Assembly (NCBI RefSeq): GCF_900187965.1
Contig: NZ_FZNL01000010.1
Span: 1-64,000, forward strand
Direction of reading: 5' to 3'
Source: Flavobacterium sp. ov086
GTDB taxonomy: Bacteria > Bacteroidota > Bacteroidia > Flavobacteriales > Flavobacteriaceae
Length of the DNA stretch: 64,000 nucleotides
Shown here: positions 25,748 to 35,456 of the stretch, piece after piece
How the letters are laid out: every line of letters begins with the position of its first letter
Numbering within the stretch: the first letter of the stretch is position 1
The notes under the pieces: model-generated
What the model was told of the DNA's origin: nothing
What the model saw: only the letters and a program-made list of their open reading frames with translations
Database searches by the model: none
Program-made: the position numbers and the translations under genes

Positions 25748-28700
25748 ATGAAAACAAAGCTTATTTCATTAGTGTTCATTGGGGGAATGATTTTCTCAGC
25801 AAACGCAAAAGAGGCTGCTTTTAAAAAGCATCTTTTTGAACAAAAAAGCAGTCAGATTGAAGTTACTGGCCAGATTATAGGTCAGGACGACGGAATGCCA
25901 ATTGCCGGAGCAACTATTTATGCAGAAAGCAATAATAAAATAGTAACAATATCAGATGAAAACGGAAGATTTAAAATAAACGTTCCAGAAAATGAAGCTC
26001 ATGTTATAGTTTCCTACATGGGTTACGAAACCTTATCATTTGCTTTAATTAATACTTCAAATTTAACCATTAGATTAAAACCTGCAGAAAATGCTCTGGA
26101 ACAAGTTGTAGTTACGGCACTTGGGGTTAAAAAAAGCACTAAATCTATTGCATATGCTGTAACAGAACTTAAAGGAACTGAATTTACAAAGGCGAAAGAA
26201 ACCAATATCGCCAATGCATTAGTTGGAAAAATTGCGGGTGTAAACGTGAGCAGCACCGCAACAGGCCCAAACGGCTCTACCAGAGTTGTAATTCGTGGTA
26301 ATGGTTCCTTAAACGGAAATAACCAACCCATGTATGTTGTAAATGATTTACCAATTGACAATACTCAGCTTAACCTACCGGGTATTGGCAATGGCCCGGG
26401 ATCTACAAGAATCAACGTTGACCGTGGTGACGGAACATCAGTTATAAATCCTGATGATATTAAAACGATTACGGTTTTGAAAGGTGGAACTGCAGCTGCG
26501 CTTTATGGTGCAAATGCTGCAAACGGTGTAATCTTGATTCAGACTAAAAGAGGTGCGGCTCAAAAAGGAATTGGAGTTGAATACAATACTTCATTTACTT
26601 TTGAAACGCCATCGATCATACCAGATTGGCAGTATGAATATGGTTCCGGAGCAAACGGAAAAAAACCAACTACACAAGCAGAAGCTGTTGCCGCAGGACG
26701 CTGGTCTTGGGGAGCAAAAATGGACGGAACAAATGTGATCCAGTTTGACGGAGTTGCAAGACCTTATGTGGGACAAAAAGATAATATCAAGAATTTCTAC
26801 GAAACAGGAACAACTTTTATAAACTCTATCGCTTTGTCTGGAGGAACTGAAAAAGCTACAGGACGTCTTTCTTTTTCAAATACAGACAATCAAGGTGTTG
26901 TACCAAATAATGATTTTAATCGTAAAAGTGTAAACATTGCCAGTAATGTAAACCTAACAGATTGGTTGAAATTTGATGTGGTTGCACAATACAATATAGA
27001 AAAATCGAACAATAGAGTTACGGTTTCAGATGCTGAGGCAAACCCAAACTGGGGAACTTACATGATTGCCAATACTGTTGATATTAGAAATCTTGCCCCA
27101 GGTTATGATGCAAACGGAATTGAGGAAGCCTGGAACCCAGTTGCGGTGGCTACAAACCCATATTTTGTAGTAAATAAAATTAAAAACAGCGATACTAAAA
27201 ACCGTTTTATCGGAATGTTGAACGTAAAATTAAACTTTACTCCTAATTTATTCCTTCAAGGTAGAATTGGACAAGATTTTACAGATTATGATTTCTTTGG
27301 ATACATCCCAAAAACAACTTTAAACAACCCGATTGGGTATGCGCAAGGTTCAAGAGTTAAATTATCTAACCTGAACTCTGAGGCAATTCTTAATTATACT
27401 AAGAAAAATATCTACGGAGATTTCTCTTTAAACGCTTTACTTGGTGTAAACTCTCGTACTACTTTAAGAGATGAAACAAGAGTAGAAGGTTCAGGTTTTG
27501 TATTGGATGATTTTTATGCTTTGAGCAATTTATCTACGCTAACTTATAGCTATCCTTACGGAAAAACAAAAACAAACTCTGTTTATGGAGCAGTAGATTT
27601 AGATTATAAAAATGTTGTGTTCTTGAATTTTACCGGACGTCAGGATTGGTTTTCTACACTTTCAAAAGATAACAATACGGTATTTTATCCATCTGTTGGA
27701 ACAAGTATAATAGTTTCGGATATTATAAAAATGCCGGAATTCGTTTCCTTTGCTAAACTTAGATCTTCTTGGGCACAGGTTGGTGGTGCAACGCCAGACC
27801 CTTATGCATTAAACCAATCTTATTCAATGGTTCAGGGCGGACATAATGGTCAACAATTACAAACTCCAACCGGTACAAGAGTTCCTAACTCAACTTTAAG
27901 CCCGTTAACTTCTACAACTTTTGAAGTTGGAACTGATTTAGGATTTTTCAACAACCGTTTAAATCTTGATTTTGCATACTACAACCGTGCAACTACAAAT
28001 GATATTGTCGAAACTACAATTTCTAATGCTTCCGGAGCTAGTACAGCTTTATTGAATCTTGGTAAGATGAGAAATGAAGGTGTCGAAGTTTTATTAAGTG
28101 GAAAAATCATTAATTCAGAAAATTTCTCTTGGGATGCAAGTTTCAACGGATCTTACAACAAAAACACCGTTGAAGCACTTACAGATCAGTTAAACTCAAT
28201 CACGATGGCAACTTCTGTAAACGGATATGTTACAATTACAAGTGATGTTGGTCGCCCTTACAGTATCATAAAAGGATACAAACCTCGTGTTGATGCTAAA
28301 GGAAATACAGTTTACAATGTAAGCGGCGGTTCTGCAACAATTGCGCAAGGTCCACTTGAAGAATTAGGTCAGGGAGTTCATCCTTGGGCAGCGGGAATTA
28401 GCAATGAATTCAAATACAAAAATATCTCATTCAGCTTTTTGATTGACGGTAAATTTGGCGGAAGCTTATATTCTGGTACTGATTTGTACGGAACTCGTAT
28501 GGGGTTAACAAAATTAACTCTTGAAGGTCGTGAATCTGGTTTACCGATTAAAGGTGTTGATACAAACGGAAATCCGGTTGATATGGTTATTGCACCGGAA
28601 AACCTTAGAACTTATTATGACGGTTTAAGAAACATTTCATCAACATTTGTTTACGATGCAAGTTTTATAAAATTAAGACAAGTAATTCTTGGATATCAAT

Positions 28701-28903
28701 TACCGCTTGAAAAATTAAGAGGATTATCAAAACTTCAGGGAGCTTCGATTTCATTTGTGGCAAGAAACTTATTCATTCTTTATAAGAAAACGCCAAACGT
28801 AGATCCGGAATCTGTATTTAGTGCCGGAAATGCACAAGGTGTAGAACAATTTGGAGTGCCAAAAACCAGAAGTTTCGGTTTAAGTTTAAATGTCAAATTT
28901 TAA
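25748..28903 (+). CDS. SusC/RagA-family TonB-linked outer membrane transporter
   Basis: A 1051-residue outer membrane protein. It has a signal peptide (MKTKLISLVFIGGMIFSANA), a carboxypeptidase-D-like N-terminal domain (VTGQIIGQDDGMPIAGATIYAESNN), then the plug (VVIRGNGSLNGNNQPMYVVND, TITVLKGGTAAALYG, GVILIQTKRG) and a beta-barrel ending FGLSLNVKF. The frame is open 15 residues further upstream, but the ATG at 25748 starts the signal peptide. With the adjacent SusD it imports a glycan or oligosaccharide using TonB energy. The downstream kinase, aldolase and hexosaminidase suggest an amino-sugar ligand. Confidence 0.95.
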   Translation: MKTKLISLVFIGGMIFSANAKEAAFKKHLFEQKSSQIEVTGQIIGQDDGMPIAGATIYAESNNKIVTISDENGRFKINVPENEAHVIVSYMGYETLSFALINTSNLTIRLKPAENALEQVVVTALGVKKSTKSIAYAVTELKGTEFTKAKETNIANALVGKIAGVNVSSTATGPNGSTRVVIRGNGSLNGNNQPMYVVNDLPIDNTQLNLPGIGNGPGSTRINVDRGDGTSVINPDDIKTITVLKGGTAAALYGANAANGVILIQTKRGAAQKGIGVEYNTSFTFETPSIIPDWQYEYGSGANGKKPTTQAEAVAAGRWSWGAKMDGTNVIQFDGVARPYVGQKDNIKNFYETGTTFINSIALSGGTEKATGRLSFSNTDNQGVVPNNDFNRKSVNIASNVNLTDWLKFDVVAQYNIEKSNNRVTVSDAEANPNWGTYMIANTVDIRNLAPGYDANGIEEAWNPVAVATNPYFVVNKIKNSDTKNRFIGMLNVKLNFTPNLFLQGRIGQDFTDYDFFGYIPKTTLNNPIGYAQGSRVKLSNLNSEAILNYTKKNIYGDFSLNALLGVNSRTTLRDETRVEGSGFVLDDFYALSNLSTLTYSYPYGKTKTNSVYGAVDLDYKNVVFLNFTGRQDWFSTLSKDNNTVFYPSVGTSIIVSDIIKMPEFVSFAKLRSSWAQVGGATPDPYALNQSYSMVQGGHNGQQLQTPTGTRVPNSTLSPLTSTTFEVGTDLGFFNNRLNLDFAYYNRATTNDIVETTISNASGASTALLNLGKMRNEGVEVLLSGKIINSENFSWDASFNGSYNKNTVEALTDQLNSITMATSVNGYVTITSDVGRPYSIIKGYKPRVDAKGNTVYNVSGGSATIAQGPLEELGQGVHPWAAGISNEFKYKNISFSFLIDGKFGGSLYSGTDLYGTRMGLTKLTLEGRESGLPIKGVDTNGNPVDMVIAPENLRTYYDGLRNISSTFVYDASFIKLRQVILGYQLPLEKLRGLSKLQGASISFVARNLFILYKKTPNVDPESVFSAGNAQGVEQFGVPKTRSFGLSLNVKF

Positions 28904-28934
28904 ACTCACTTAAATAATTTTTAAATTAAAAGAC

Positions 28935-30464
28935 ATGAAAAAGATAACCATATTATATATCACAGGAATACTTTTAGGAAGTATGACCGCCTGTACAAAA
29001 GATTTCGAAGAAATCAATACGAACCCAAATGTTGTTGAAAAACCAAATCCGAATTTTCTTTTCAGCAGAGCACAATTGGATGGTTTAAATAATAACTACT
29101 TTTTTACCAATATTTTGGAATGCGGAGGAATGCTGCAACATTATGCCACATACAAAGAAGCTTCGGGCGTGGGGGATAAATATTTGAGTAATGAAGTTTA
29201 TTATTCTGCATATTTCAACCAGATTTATCCAACGGCGCTTAATGAAACTCAAATCGTAATTGATGCCGTAAAAGACAATGCAAACGACAGTAATAAACTG
29301 AATATTGCCAGAATCTGGAAAGCATATTTATACCATAGAATTACAGATTTGTACGGAGATATTCCGTATTCTGAAGCTGCAAAAGCAACTAGCTCACAGA
29401 TATTTCTTCCAAAATATGATTCTCAGGAATTCATATACAAAGATTTACTGAAAGAATTGGACGAAGCTGCAACGGCATTAGATGCTGCGAAACCAAGTTT
29501 TGGCAAAGCCGATTTTATCTACGATGGTGATGTCGCAAAATGGAAAAAATTCTCTTATTCTTTAATGCTTCGTTTGGGATTAAGATTAAGTAAAGTTGAT
29601 CCTGCTTTATCAAAAACATGGGTAACCAAAGCTATTGCAGGCGGAGTTATCCTTAACGGAATTGATAATGCAATCATGAAATATACGGATGGACCAAATG
29701 ATTTCAACAGAAACCCGGTTGGTTTTGATGCCAGAAGACAAGATTTTACAGCAGGTTCTTACGGTCAGAAAAATGTTGAAGGCGGAAAACTAGCCAAAAC
29801 ATTCATCGATTTATTACAATCTACAGCCGATCCCAGAATTAGTGTTTATGCTGGAGTTTGGCAAGGAACAACCCAGAACACAAGTGCAGTAGTTCAAAAA
29901 GGTTTTCCTAACGGAATTAAAAACGCTCCAACACCAGTTGAACAGGCAACTTATTCAGAACCTAACCAAAGCACTATTTTTAAATTCGATGCGCCGCTTG
30001 TGCTTTTAAGCAATGCCGAAACTAATTTATATCTAGCCGAAGCTGCCGTAAGAGGATGGTACACGGGCGAAACTGATAAAGATTTATATGAAAAAGGAGT
30101 TAAAGCATCTTTCCTAAACATGGGGATTTACGGTGCAGGTTATACAATTGCAGACGCAACACCATATTTAACACTAAATCCATACAATGCAGCAGGATCA
30201 ACAGAAGCTAAAATGAACCAAATCCATACTCAGGTTTATGTTGCTTTGTTTGTAGACGAACAAGAAATTTATGCCAACTGGAGAAGAACAGGATATCCTG
30301 TTTTAGTACCTGTAAATTTCCCTGGAAACGTTACAAACGGCACAATTCCAAGACGTTTGAAATACTCAACCAGCGAATATTCAGTGAATTCAACTAACTT
30401 AGCTGAAGCGATTAAACGTCAGGGCGAAGATACTTTCACAACAAAAATCTGGTGGGATAAATAA
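28935..30464 (+). CDS. SusD/RagB-family nutrient-binding lipoprotein
   Basis: A 509-residue lipoprotein (lipobox ending GSMTAC, Cys at about 20) with the SusD start KDFEEINTNPN and the helical TPR-like core (LNIARIWKAYLYHRITDLYGDIPYSEA, FSYSLMLRLGLRLSK). SusD proteins cap the SusC barrel and capture ligand at the cell surface. It follows susC by 31 bases. A short hairpin (GTGCCTTTAGGCAC, about 30482-30495) sits between it and the permease gene and may lower expression of the cytoplasmic genes relative to susCD. Confidence 0.95.
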   Translation: MKKITILYITGILLGSMTACTKDFEEINTNPNVVEKPNPNFLFSRAQLDGLNNNYFFTNILECGGMLQHYATYKEASGVGDKYLSNEVYYSAYFNQIYPTALNETQIVIDAVKDNANDSNKLNIARIWKAYLYHRITDLYGDIPYSEAAKATSSQIFLPKYDSQEFIYKDLLKELDEAATALDAAKPSFGKADFIYDGDVAKWKKFSYSLMLRLGLRLSKVDPALSKTWVTKAIAGGVILNGIDNAIMKYTDGPNDFNRNPVGFDARRQDFTAGSYGQKNVEGGKLAKTFIDLLQSTADPRISVYAGVWQGTTQNTSAVVQKGFPNGIKNAPTPVEQATYSEPNQSTIFKFDAPLVLLSNAETNLYLAEAAVRGWYTGETDKDLYEKGVKASFLNMGIYGAGYTIADATPYLTLNPYNAAGSTEAKMNQIHTQVYVALFVDEQEIYANWRRTGYPVLVPVNFPGNVTNGTIPRRLKYSTSEYSVNSTNLAEAIKRQGEDTFTTKIWWDK

Positions 30465-30546
30465 TAATTAAGAGTTAAAATGTGCCTTTAGGCACAAACT
30501 AAAAACCATTAATCATTAATTGGGATAAATAAAATACAAAAGATAA

Positions 30547-31866
30547 ATGAGCATTTTAATTCTTACGGCATGCATTGCGTTTTTAATCCTACAGATAGCC
30601 TGGTTTAAAATCAATCCGTTTTTAGCCTTTATCATAACAGCTTTATTAGCAGGTCTATTTTTAGGCCTGCCAATAGACACTTTGTCACAAACTGTTCAAA
30701 AAGGTTTGGGCGAAATGTTAGGATCTATCACTTTGATTATTGTTTTCGGAACCTGTATTGGTAAACTTACCGTTTCATCAGGCGCCGCCAATGTCATTGC
30801 CAAAACAGTTATGGGATGGACGGGCAAAAAATACGTTCGACTTGGCTTAATGATTACCGGATTTATTGTTGGGATACCACTATTTTATAGCGTAGGATTT
30901 GTTTTGTTAGTTCCATTAATCTTTTCAGTAGCCCATCAATTTAAGCTTTCAAAAGTATATCTCGGTATTCCAATGCTGGCATCGCTTTCAGTAGCACACG
31001 GTTTTTTGCCTCCACATCCGTCTCCAATGGCTTTAAGCAGTATTTTAAAGGCAGATATTGGACTCGTTTTAGTGTATGGAATTATAATCGCTATTCCAAC
31101 TATTTTTATTGCAGGATTATTGTTTTCGAATTTATTAAAAAACATCAAAACCGAATCAGATCATGAAATTCTAAATGTCGAAGAAGTTATAAACGAAGGA
31201 AAACAACCCAGTTTTGCACTGAGTTTATTCTCTGCCTTATTTCCGGTTTTCGGATTAACGCTGACTTCGACATTACCAATGATTTCTAAGAACGAAACTT
31301 TAATAAGCATTTGCAAAACCGTCGGAGAACCAAGTATGATTATGTTGATTTCTCTACTGATTTGCACCTACACTTTAGGAATCAGAATGAACAGAAGCAT
31401 CACATCCGTAATGGACGATTATGCCACTGCAATAAAAGATGTTGCACTTATTGTTCTCATTGTTGGTGGAGCCGGAGGTTTAAAAGAAGTAATGATCGTA
31501 AGCGACGTAAACGAAACTATCGTAGCAACTTTAACACAAATAAACATTCATCCGTATTTATTGGCCTGGATGATGGCGGCAATCATACGCGTTTGTGTGG
31601 GTTCTGCTACAGCAGCCGGATTAATGACTGCCAGCGTTTTATTACCTTTACTACAAACCACCGGACTCGACCCTAACTTATTGGTGTTATCCGTAGGAGC
31701 CGGAAGCTTAATGTGCTCCCACGTCAACGATCCAAGCTTTTGGATGTTCAAAGAATATTTTAATATCAGCCTAAAAGACACGTTCAAATCATGGACCGTC
31801 ATGGAATCTCTAGTATCTGTTTTAGGAATCATTTTCGTTTTTATTTTAAACTCTATAATACATTAA
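30547..31866 (+). CDS. GntP-family permease (gluconate / aldonate or D-serine type)
   Basis: A 439-residue inner membrane protein with about 12-14 hydrophobic segments. GntP-family features include WFKINPFLAFIITALLAGL near the N-terminus, HGFLPPHPSPMAL in the middle, and GSATAAGLMTASVLLP and SHVNDPSFWMFKEYFNIS near the end. The family carries gluconate, idonate and related sugar acids, but also D-serine (DsdX). With KDG kinase and KDPG aldolase downstream, an aldonate such as N-acetylglucosaminate or glucosaminate is a reasonable substrate; D-serine is the main alternative. Confidence 0.9.
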   Translation: MSILILTACIAFLILQIAWFKINPFLAFIITALLAGLFLGLPIDTLSQTVQKGLGEMLGSITLIIVFGTCIGKLTVSSGAANVIAKTVMGWTGKKYVRLGLMITGFIVGIPLFYSVGFVLLVPLIFSVAHQFKLSKVYLGIPMLASLSVAHGFLPPHPSPMALSSILKADIGLVLVYGIIIAIPTIFIAGLLFSNLLKNIKTESDHEILNVEEVINEGKQPSFALSLFSALFPVFGLTLTSTLPMISKNETLISICKTVGEPSMIMLISLLICTYTLGIRMNRSITSVMDDYATAIKDVALIVLIVGGAGGLKEVMIVSDVNETIVATLTQINIHPYLLAWMMAAIIRVCVGSATAAGLMTASVLLPLLQTTGLDPNLLVLSVGAGSLMCSHVNDPSFWMFKEYFNISLKDTFKSWTVMESLVSVLGIIFVFILNSIIH

Positions 31867-31870
31867 TATC

Positions 31871-32338
31871 ATGAATTTATTACCACAAGAAAAATTTGAA
31901 ACTCTTGGTTTGTCTCTTCCGCCGGCGCCTCAGCCGCTTGGTATTTACAAACCCTATTTAGTTGATGGTAAATATTTATACCTTTCAGGTCACGGGCCTG
32001 TTAATGACGACAAATCCCTGATCATTGGCCGAATTGGCGATGACATGGATATCGAAGAAGGAAAATTAGCAGCAAGACAAGTCGGCTTAACAATGCTTTC
32101 TACAATTGTAACCAATTTTGGAAGCCTGAACAAAGTAAAACGTGTTATAAAAGTTCTTGGAATGGTCAATTGTAACGGCGATTTCCTTAAACATCCTTAC
32201 GTAATCAACGGTTGTAGTGAATTATTCGCCGAAGTTTGGGGACAAGAAAACGGAATTGGCGTAAGAAGCGCCGTTGGAATGGGATCTTTACCAGACAATA
32301 TTCCTGTTGAAGTTGAAGCTGTTTTCGAATTATATTAA
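31871..32338 (+). CDS. RidA (YjgF/YER057c) family enamine/imine deaminase-like protein
   Basis: A 155-residue protein of the longer RidA subfamily. It has PAPQPLGIYKPYLVDGKYLYLSGHGP at the N-terminus and SAVGMGSLPDNIPVEVEAVFEL at the end, including the conserved Arg and Glu positions of the intersubunit site (VRSAVG, EVEAV). RidA proteins hydrolyse the enamine/imine released by PLP-dependent dehydratases to a keto acid and ammonia. Its place beside a D-threonine-aldolase-family PLP enzyme is consistent with such a deaminase pair. It starts 4 bases after the permease stop. Confidence 0.9.
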   Translation: MNLLPQEKFETLGLSLPPAPQPLGIYKPYLVDGKYLYLSGHGPVNDDKSLIIGRIGDDMDIEEGKLAARQVGLTMLSTIVTNFGSLNKVKRVIKVLGMVNCNGDFLKHPYVINGCSELFAEVWGQENGIGVRSAVGMGSLPDNIPVEVEAVFELY

Positions 32339-32348
32339 AGAAAAGTTA

Positions 32349-32509
32349 TGCCACAGATTAAATGATTAACATTGATTTTTTTTTAATTGAACCATTAAGA
32401 CATTAAGTTTATTAAGAAACTAAACTTAATTTTTCTTATCCTTTAAGTTTCATTAAGTCAAGCTTAATTTTCTTAATATCTTAATGGTAAAATAATTTAA
32501 TCTGTGGCA
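32349..32509. repeat. Long intergenic inverted repeat inside the sugar-acid operon
   Basis: Outer arms TGCCACAGATTAAAT (32349-32363) and its complement (32495-32509) are perfect over 15 bases. Inner arms ACCATTAAGACATTAAG (about 32391) and its near complement ending at about 32487 match with one mismatch. The structure fills the 184-base gap between the RidA and kinase genes. It could form an extended hairpin in the mRNA. Confidence 0.75.
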
Positions 32510-32522
32510 AAAAACAAAAAAT

Positions 32523-33551
32523 ATGAATACAACACCACAAACAAGAATTGCAACTTTCGGAGAATTATTACTTCGGATGAATGTTGCCGATGGAAACCGA
32601 TTTACGCAAGCCAATGAAATAAAAATTCATGTTGGCGGCGCCGAAGCAAATGTTTGTGTTTTACTTTCTCAACTCGGCATTCAAACCGATTATATTACAA
32701 GATTACCCAAAAATGATTTGGCGCAATTGGCTCTAAACGAACTTCAGAAATACAAAGTCAATACTTCAAAATGTGTTTATGGTGGAGAACGGTTGGGATT
32801 GTATTTTGTCGAAGCTGGAAATCAAATCAGACAATCACAAGTTATTTATGATCGAAGCAATTCGTCTTTTGCAACTATCAAAAAAGATCAGATAAATTGG
32901 GATTTGGCTTTCGCCGATGTTACCCATTTTCATTGGTCAGGAATAAGCCCGGGAGTTTCTGAAGAAGCAGGTTTGGCTTGCAAAGAGGCAATTCTGACTG
33001 CACACCAAAAAGGTTTACCGATTTCTTCTGATTTTAACTTTCGATCAAAATTATGGCAATACGGAAAACATCCTTCTGAAATTATGCCCGATTTGCTTCA
33101 ATATAGTACAATTACAGTTGCTGATCTTGATGCGATTGAAATTTATTTCGGAATAAAAACTGATAATACAGAATCAGATGAAAATCGCTTTCAGAAAACA
33201 TTCGAATTATTAAAAGTAAAAATGCCTTTTCTAAAAACATTAGCGATGAGTTTTAGAAAATCAGATGGACCGGCACATTTATATAAAGGATTACTAATTC
33301 ATAAAGGTAATTTTTATCAAACACAGGAACACAAAATACATGTTGTAACGGATCAAATTGGTTCTGGAGATGCCTTCAACGCAGGATTATTATACGGATT
33401 ATCCAATAAATTATCCGGACAGGAATGTATCGAATGGGCAACTGCTTGTGGCGTAATCAAACAAAGTATACACGGAGATTTTGCGATAAGCAGTCTCGAC
33501 GAAATAAGTCATTTTATTAAAAACGGCTCAAGTAATAGAATTAATAGATAA
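32523..33551 (+). CDS. kdgK: PfkB-family sugar kinase, probable 2-dehydro-3-deoxygluconokinase
   Basis: A 342-residue ribokinase-fold enzyme. The first PfkB region is HVGGAEANVCVLLSQLG, and the second is VVTDQIGSGDAFNAGLLYG with the catalytic Asp in GSGDAF. RLGLYFVEAGN resembles the substrate lid of KDG kinases. Phosphorylation of 2-keto-3-deoxygluconate to KDPG is inferred from the directly following KDPG aldolase (9-base gap). Other PfkB substrates are possible on sequence alone. Confidence 0.85.
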   Translation: MNTTPQTRIATFGELLLRMNVADGNRFTQANEIKIHVGGAEANVCVLLSQLGIQTDYITRLPKNDLAQLALNELQKYKVNTSKCVYGGERLGLYFVEAGNQIRQSQVIYDRSNSSFATIKKDQINWDLAFADVTHFHWSGISPGVSEEAGLACKEAILTAHQKGLPISSDFNFRSKLWQYGKHPSEIMPDLLQYSTITVADLDAIEIYFGIKTDNTESDENRFQKTFELLKVKMPFLKTLAMSFRKSDGPAHLYKGLLIHKGNFYQTQEHKIHVVTDQIGSGDAFNAGLLYGLSNKLSGQECIEWATACGVIKQSIHGDFAISSLDEISHFIKNGSSNRINR

Positions 33552-33560
33552 AATAAGAAA

Positions 33561-34208
33561 ATGTACAGCATATTAAAAACGCAAGGTGTACTTCCGTTAG
33601 TAACACAAATCAACATTGAAACAGCCCAAATAGTCTTGCAATCAGCGGCTGATGCTGGCATAAAAATTATCGAGTTTGCTGCTCGTGCAGATGATGCTAA
33701 AGAAGTTTTTAGTCAAATGATTGCTTTTAAAAAAGCGAATAATCTAAATGTAAAAATAGCCGTTGGATCAATTTTAAGCGTAGATGATGCAGAAACGTTT
33801 CATCTTTTGGGTGCAGATTGTATTGTTTGTCCTCACACCGATTTGGAAATTGGAAATTACTGTTTTAAAAACAACATTTACTGGATTCCCGGAGCCGCAA
33901 CTTTGAACGAAATACTTCAAGCCAATAAATTAGGTGCCGAAATTGTAAAGCTTTTCCCAGCCGATAAAATTGGTGGTCCCGGATATGTAAAAGCAATTAG
34001 AGCTCCGTTTCCAAATTTGAAAATTATGCCAACCGGAGGCGTGACTTTAGAAGAAAGCAACTTGAAATCCTGGTTTAAATCGGGAGTGGTTTGCGTGGGA
34101 ATTGGTTCTAATTTATTTTCGAAAGAAATGCTTTTGAATTTAAGTTATGAAGAATCCCTGCAAGCTTTTCAAAATTTAATTGAAGTGGTAGAAAAAATAA
34201 GAAAGTAA
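33561..34208 (+). CDS. eda: KDPG / 4-hydroxy-2-oxoglutarate aldolase
   Basis: A 215-residue class I aldolase that splits KDPG into pyruvate and glyceraldehyde-3-phosphate. The Schiff-base lysine is Lys130 in VKLFPADKIGG, the phosphate-binding motif is MPTGGVTLEES, and Glu38 in IIEFAAR is the general acid/base. Length fits the family. It lies between the kinase and the PLP enzyme with short gaps (9 and 3 bases), so the three are almost certainly co-translated. Confidence 0.93.
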   Translation: MYSILKTQGVLPLVTQINIETAQIVLQSAADAGIKIIEFAARADDAKEVFSQMIAFKKANNLNVKIAVGSILSVDDAETFHLLGADCIVCPHTDLEIGNYCFKNNIYWIPGAATLNEILQANKLGAEIVKLFPADKIGGPGYVKAIRAPFPNLKIMPTGGVTLEESNLKSWFKSGVVCVGIGSNLFSKEMLLNLSYEESLQAFQNLIEVVEKIRK

Positions 34209-34211
34209 GTT

Positions 34212-35327
34212 ATGCAAAACAATTGGTGGAAAATTAATTCCGAAATCCGCATTGATACGCCTTTTTTAGCCGTTTACGAAGATCGTATTCAGGCAAATAT
34301 CGAGCGTTTGATTGAATCAGTAAATGGTAATACTCAAAAATTGAGACCACACATCAAGACGCATAAAATTGGTGAGATTCTCGATTTATTTAAAACCTAC
34401 AACATCAATAAGGTAAAATGTGCTACGATTGCCGAAGCTGAATTGGCTGCCATACACGAAATTTCAGATGTACTTCTCGCCTATCAACCTGTTGGAATTA
34501 AAAAAGAAAGATGGATTTCATTGATTCAAAAATATCCGAATGTTGCTTTTTCGACAATTGTTGATGATCTTGATTCGGCGAAAGCCTTAGATGAATGTGC
34601 GGGAAAAAATAATTTGAAACTTACGGTTTATCTGGATTTGAATACGGGAATGAACAGAACCGGAATTTCGATTCACAAAAATTGGATTGCTTTAATTGAT
34701 GAAATTGTCAAACTAAAAAACCTTCATTTTGCGGGTATTCATATTTACGACGGCCATTTAAAAGGCGATGTCGAACACAGAACTGCCATCGCTTCGAATT
34801 TGTTTTTTAGCATAAATGAAGAAATTGGAAACATTCAGAAAAAACTGGGTTACGATCTAAAAATTGTTGCCGGAGGATCGAATACCTTTCCGTTTTATGC
34901 GTCTCAAAAAAATGTAGAATGCAGCCCGGGAACTTTTGTTTTCTGGGATTCTAATTACCAAATTCATTTACCGGAACAAAATTTCGAACCGGCATTGGTT
35001 ATTGTTGGAACCATTATTTCAAAACCAACTTCTTCTACTTTTTGTATTGACATAGGATACAAAGCCGTAGCTTCTGAAAACCCAATCGATAAAAGATTGG
35101 TGATCTTAAATGACGAAAATCTAATTCCGATCGCACATTCAGAAGAACATTTAATTATAGAAAACCAAGGAAAAAACGAGTATGCTATTGGCGACACGAT
35201 TTATGCCCAACCTTATCACGTTTGTCCAACTTGCGCACTTTACGATTCGGTTCAGGTTGTAAATAATGAACATCAAATTTGCGATCAATGGCAAGTTGTT
35301 GCCCGCAGCAGAAAAATTAATATCTAG
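34212..35327 (+). CDS. D-threonine-aldolase-family PLP enzyme, candidate D-glucosaminate deaminase
   Basis: A 371-residue enzyme with an alanine-racemase-like barrel and a C-terminal D-serine-dehydratase-like domain. The PLP lysine is Lys49 in RPHIKTHK. A divalent metal site is suggested by YHVCPTCALYDSV, matching the His and Cys ligands of D-threonine aldolases and eukaryotic-type D-serine dehydratases. Within a KDG-kinase/aldolase operon, deamination of 2-amino-2-deoxy-D-gluconate to 2-keto-3-deoxygluconate is an attractive role. D-threonine aldolase or D-serine dehydratase activity is the default alternative. Confidence 0.85.
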   Translation: MQNNWWKINSEIRIDTPFLAVYEDRIQANIERLIESVNGNTQKLRPHIKTHKIGEILDLFKTYNINKVKCATIAEAELAAIHEISDVLLAYQPVGIKKERWISLIQKYPNVAFSTIVDDLDSAKALDECAGKNNLKLTVYLDLNTGMNRTGISIHKNWIALIDEIVKLKNLHFAGIHIYDGHLKGDVEHRTAIASNLFFSINEEIGNIQKKLGYDLKIVAGGSNTFPFYASQKNVECSPGTFVFWDSNYQIHLPEQNFEPALVIVGTIISKPTSSTFCIDIGYKAVASENPIDKRLVILNDENLIPIAHSEEHLIIENQGKNEYAIGDTIYAQPYHVCPTCALYDSVQVVNNEHQICDQWQVVARSRKINI

Positions 35328-35456
35328 CAGCAGAAAAAGTAGAATAAAGAAAAAAGAATAGAAAATAGAGCGAAGAAGAAAGAGAATAGACCTCATAATA
35401 ACACTTGTCTAGAAAACCTCTGAGCCTTTGGACCTTTGTGCCTTAAAAAAAATACT

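Noticed and set aside
31311..31676. 121-residue frame inside the GntP permease gene
   Set aside because: It is a +1-type shadow frame rich in Arg, Cys and His with no family features; the permease frame is intact across it.
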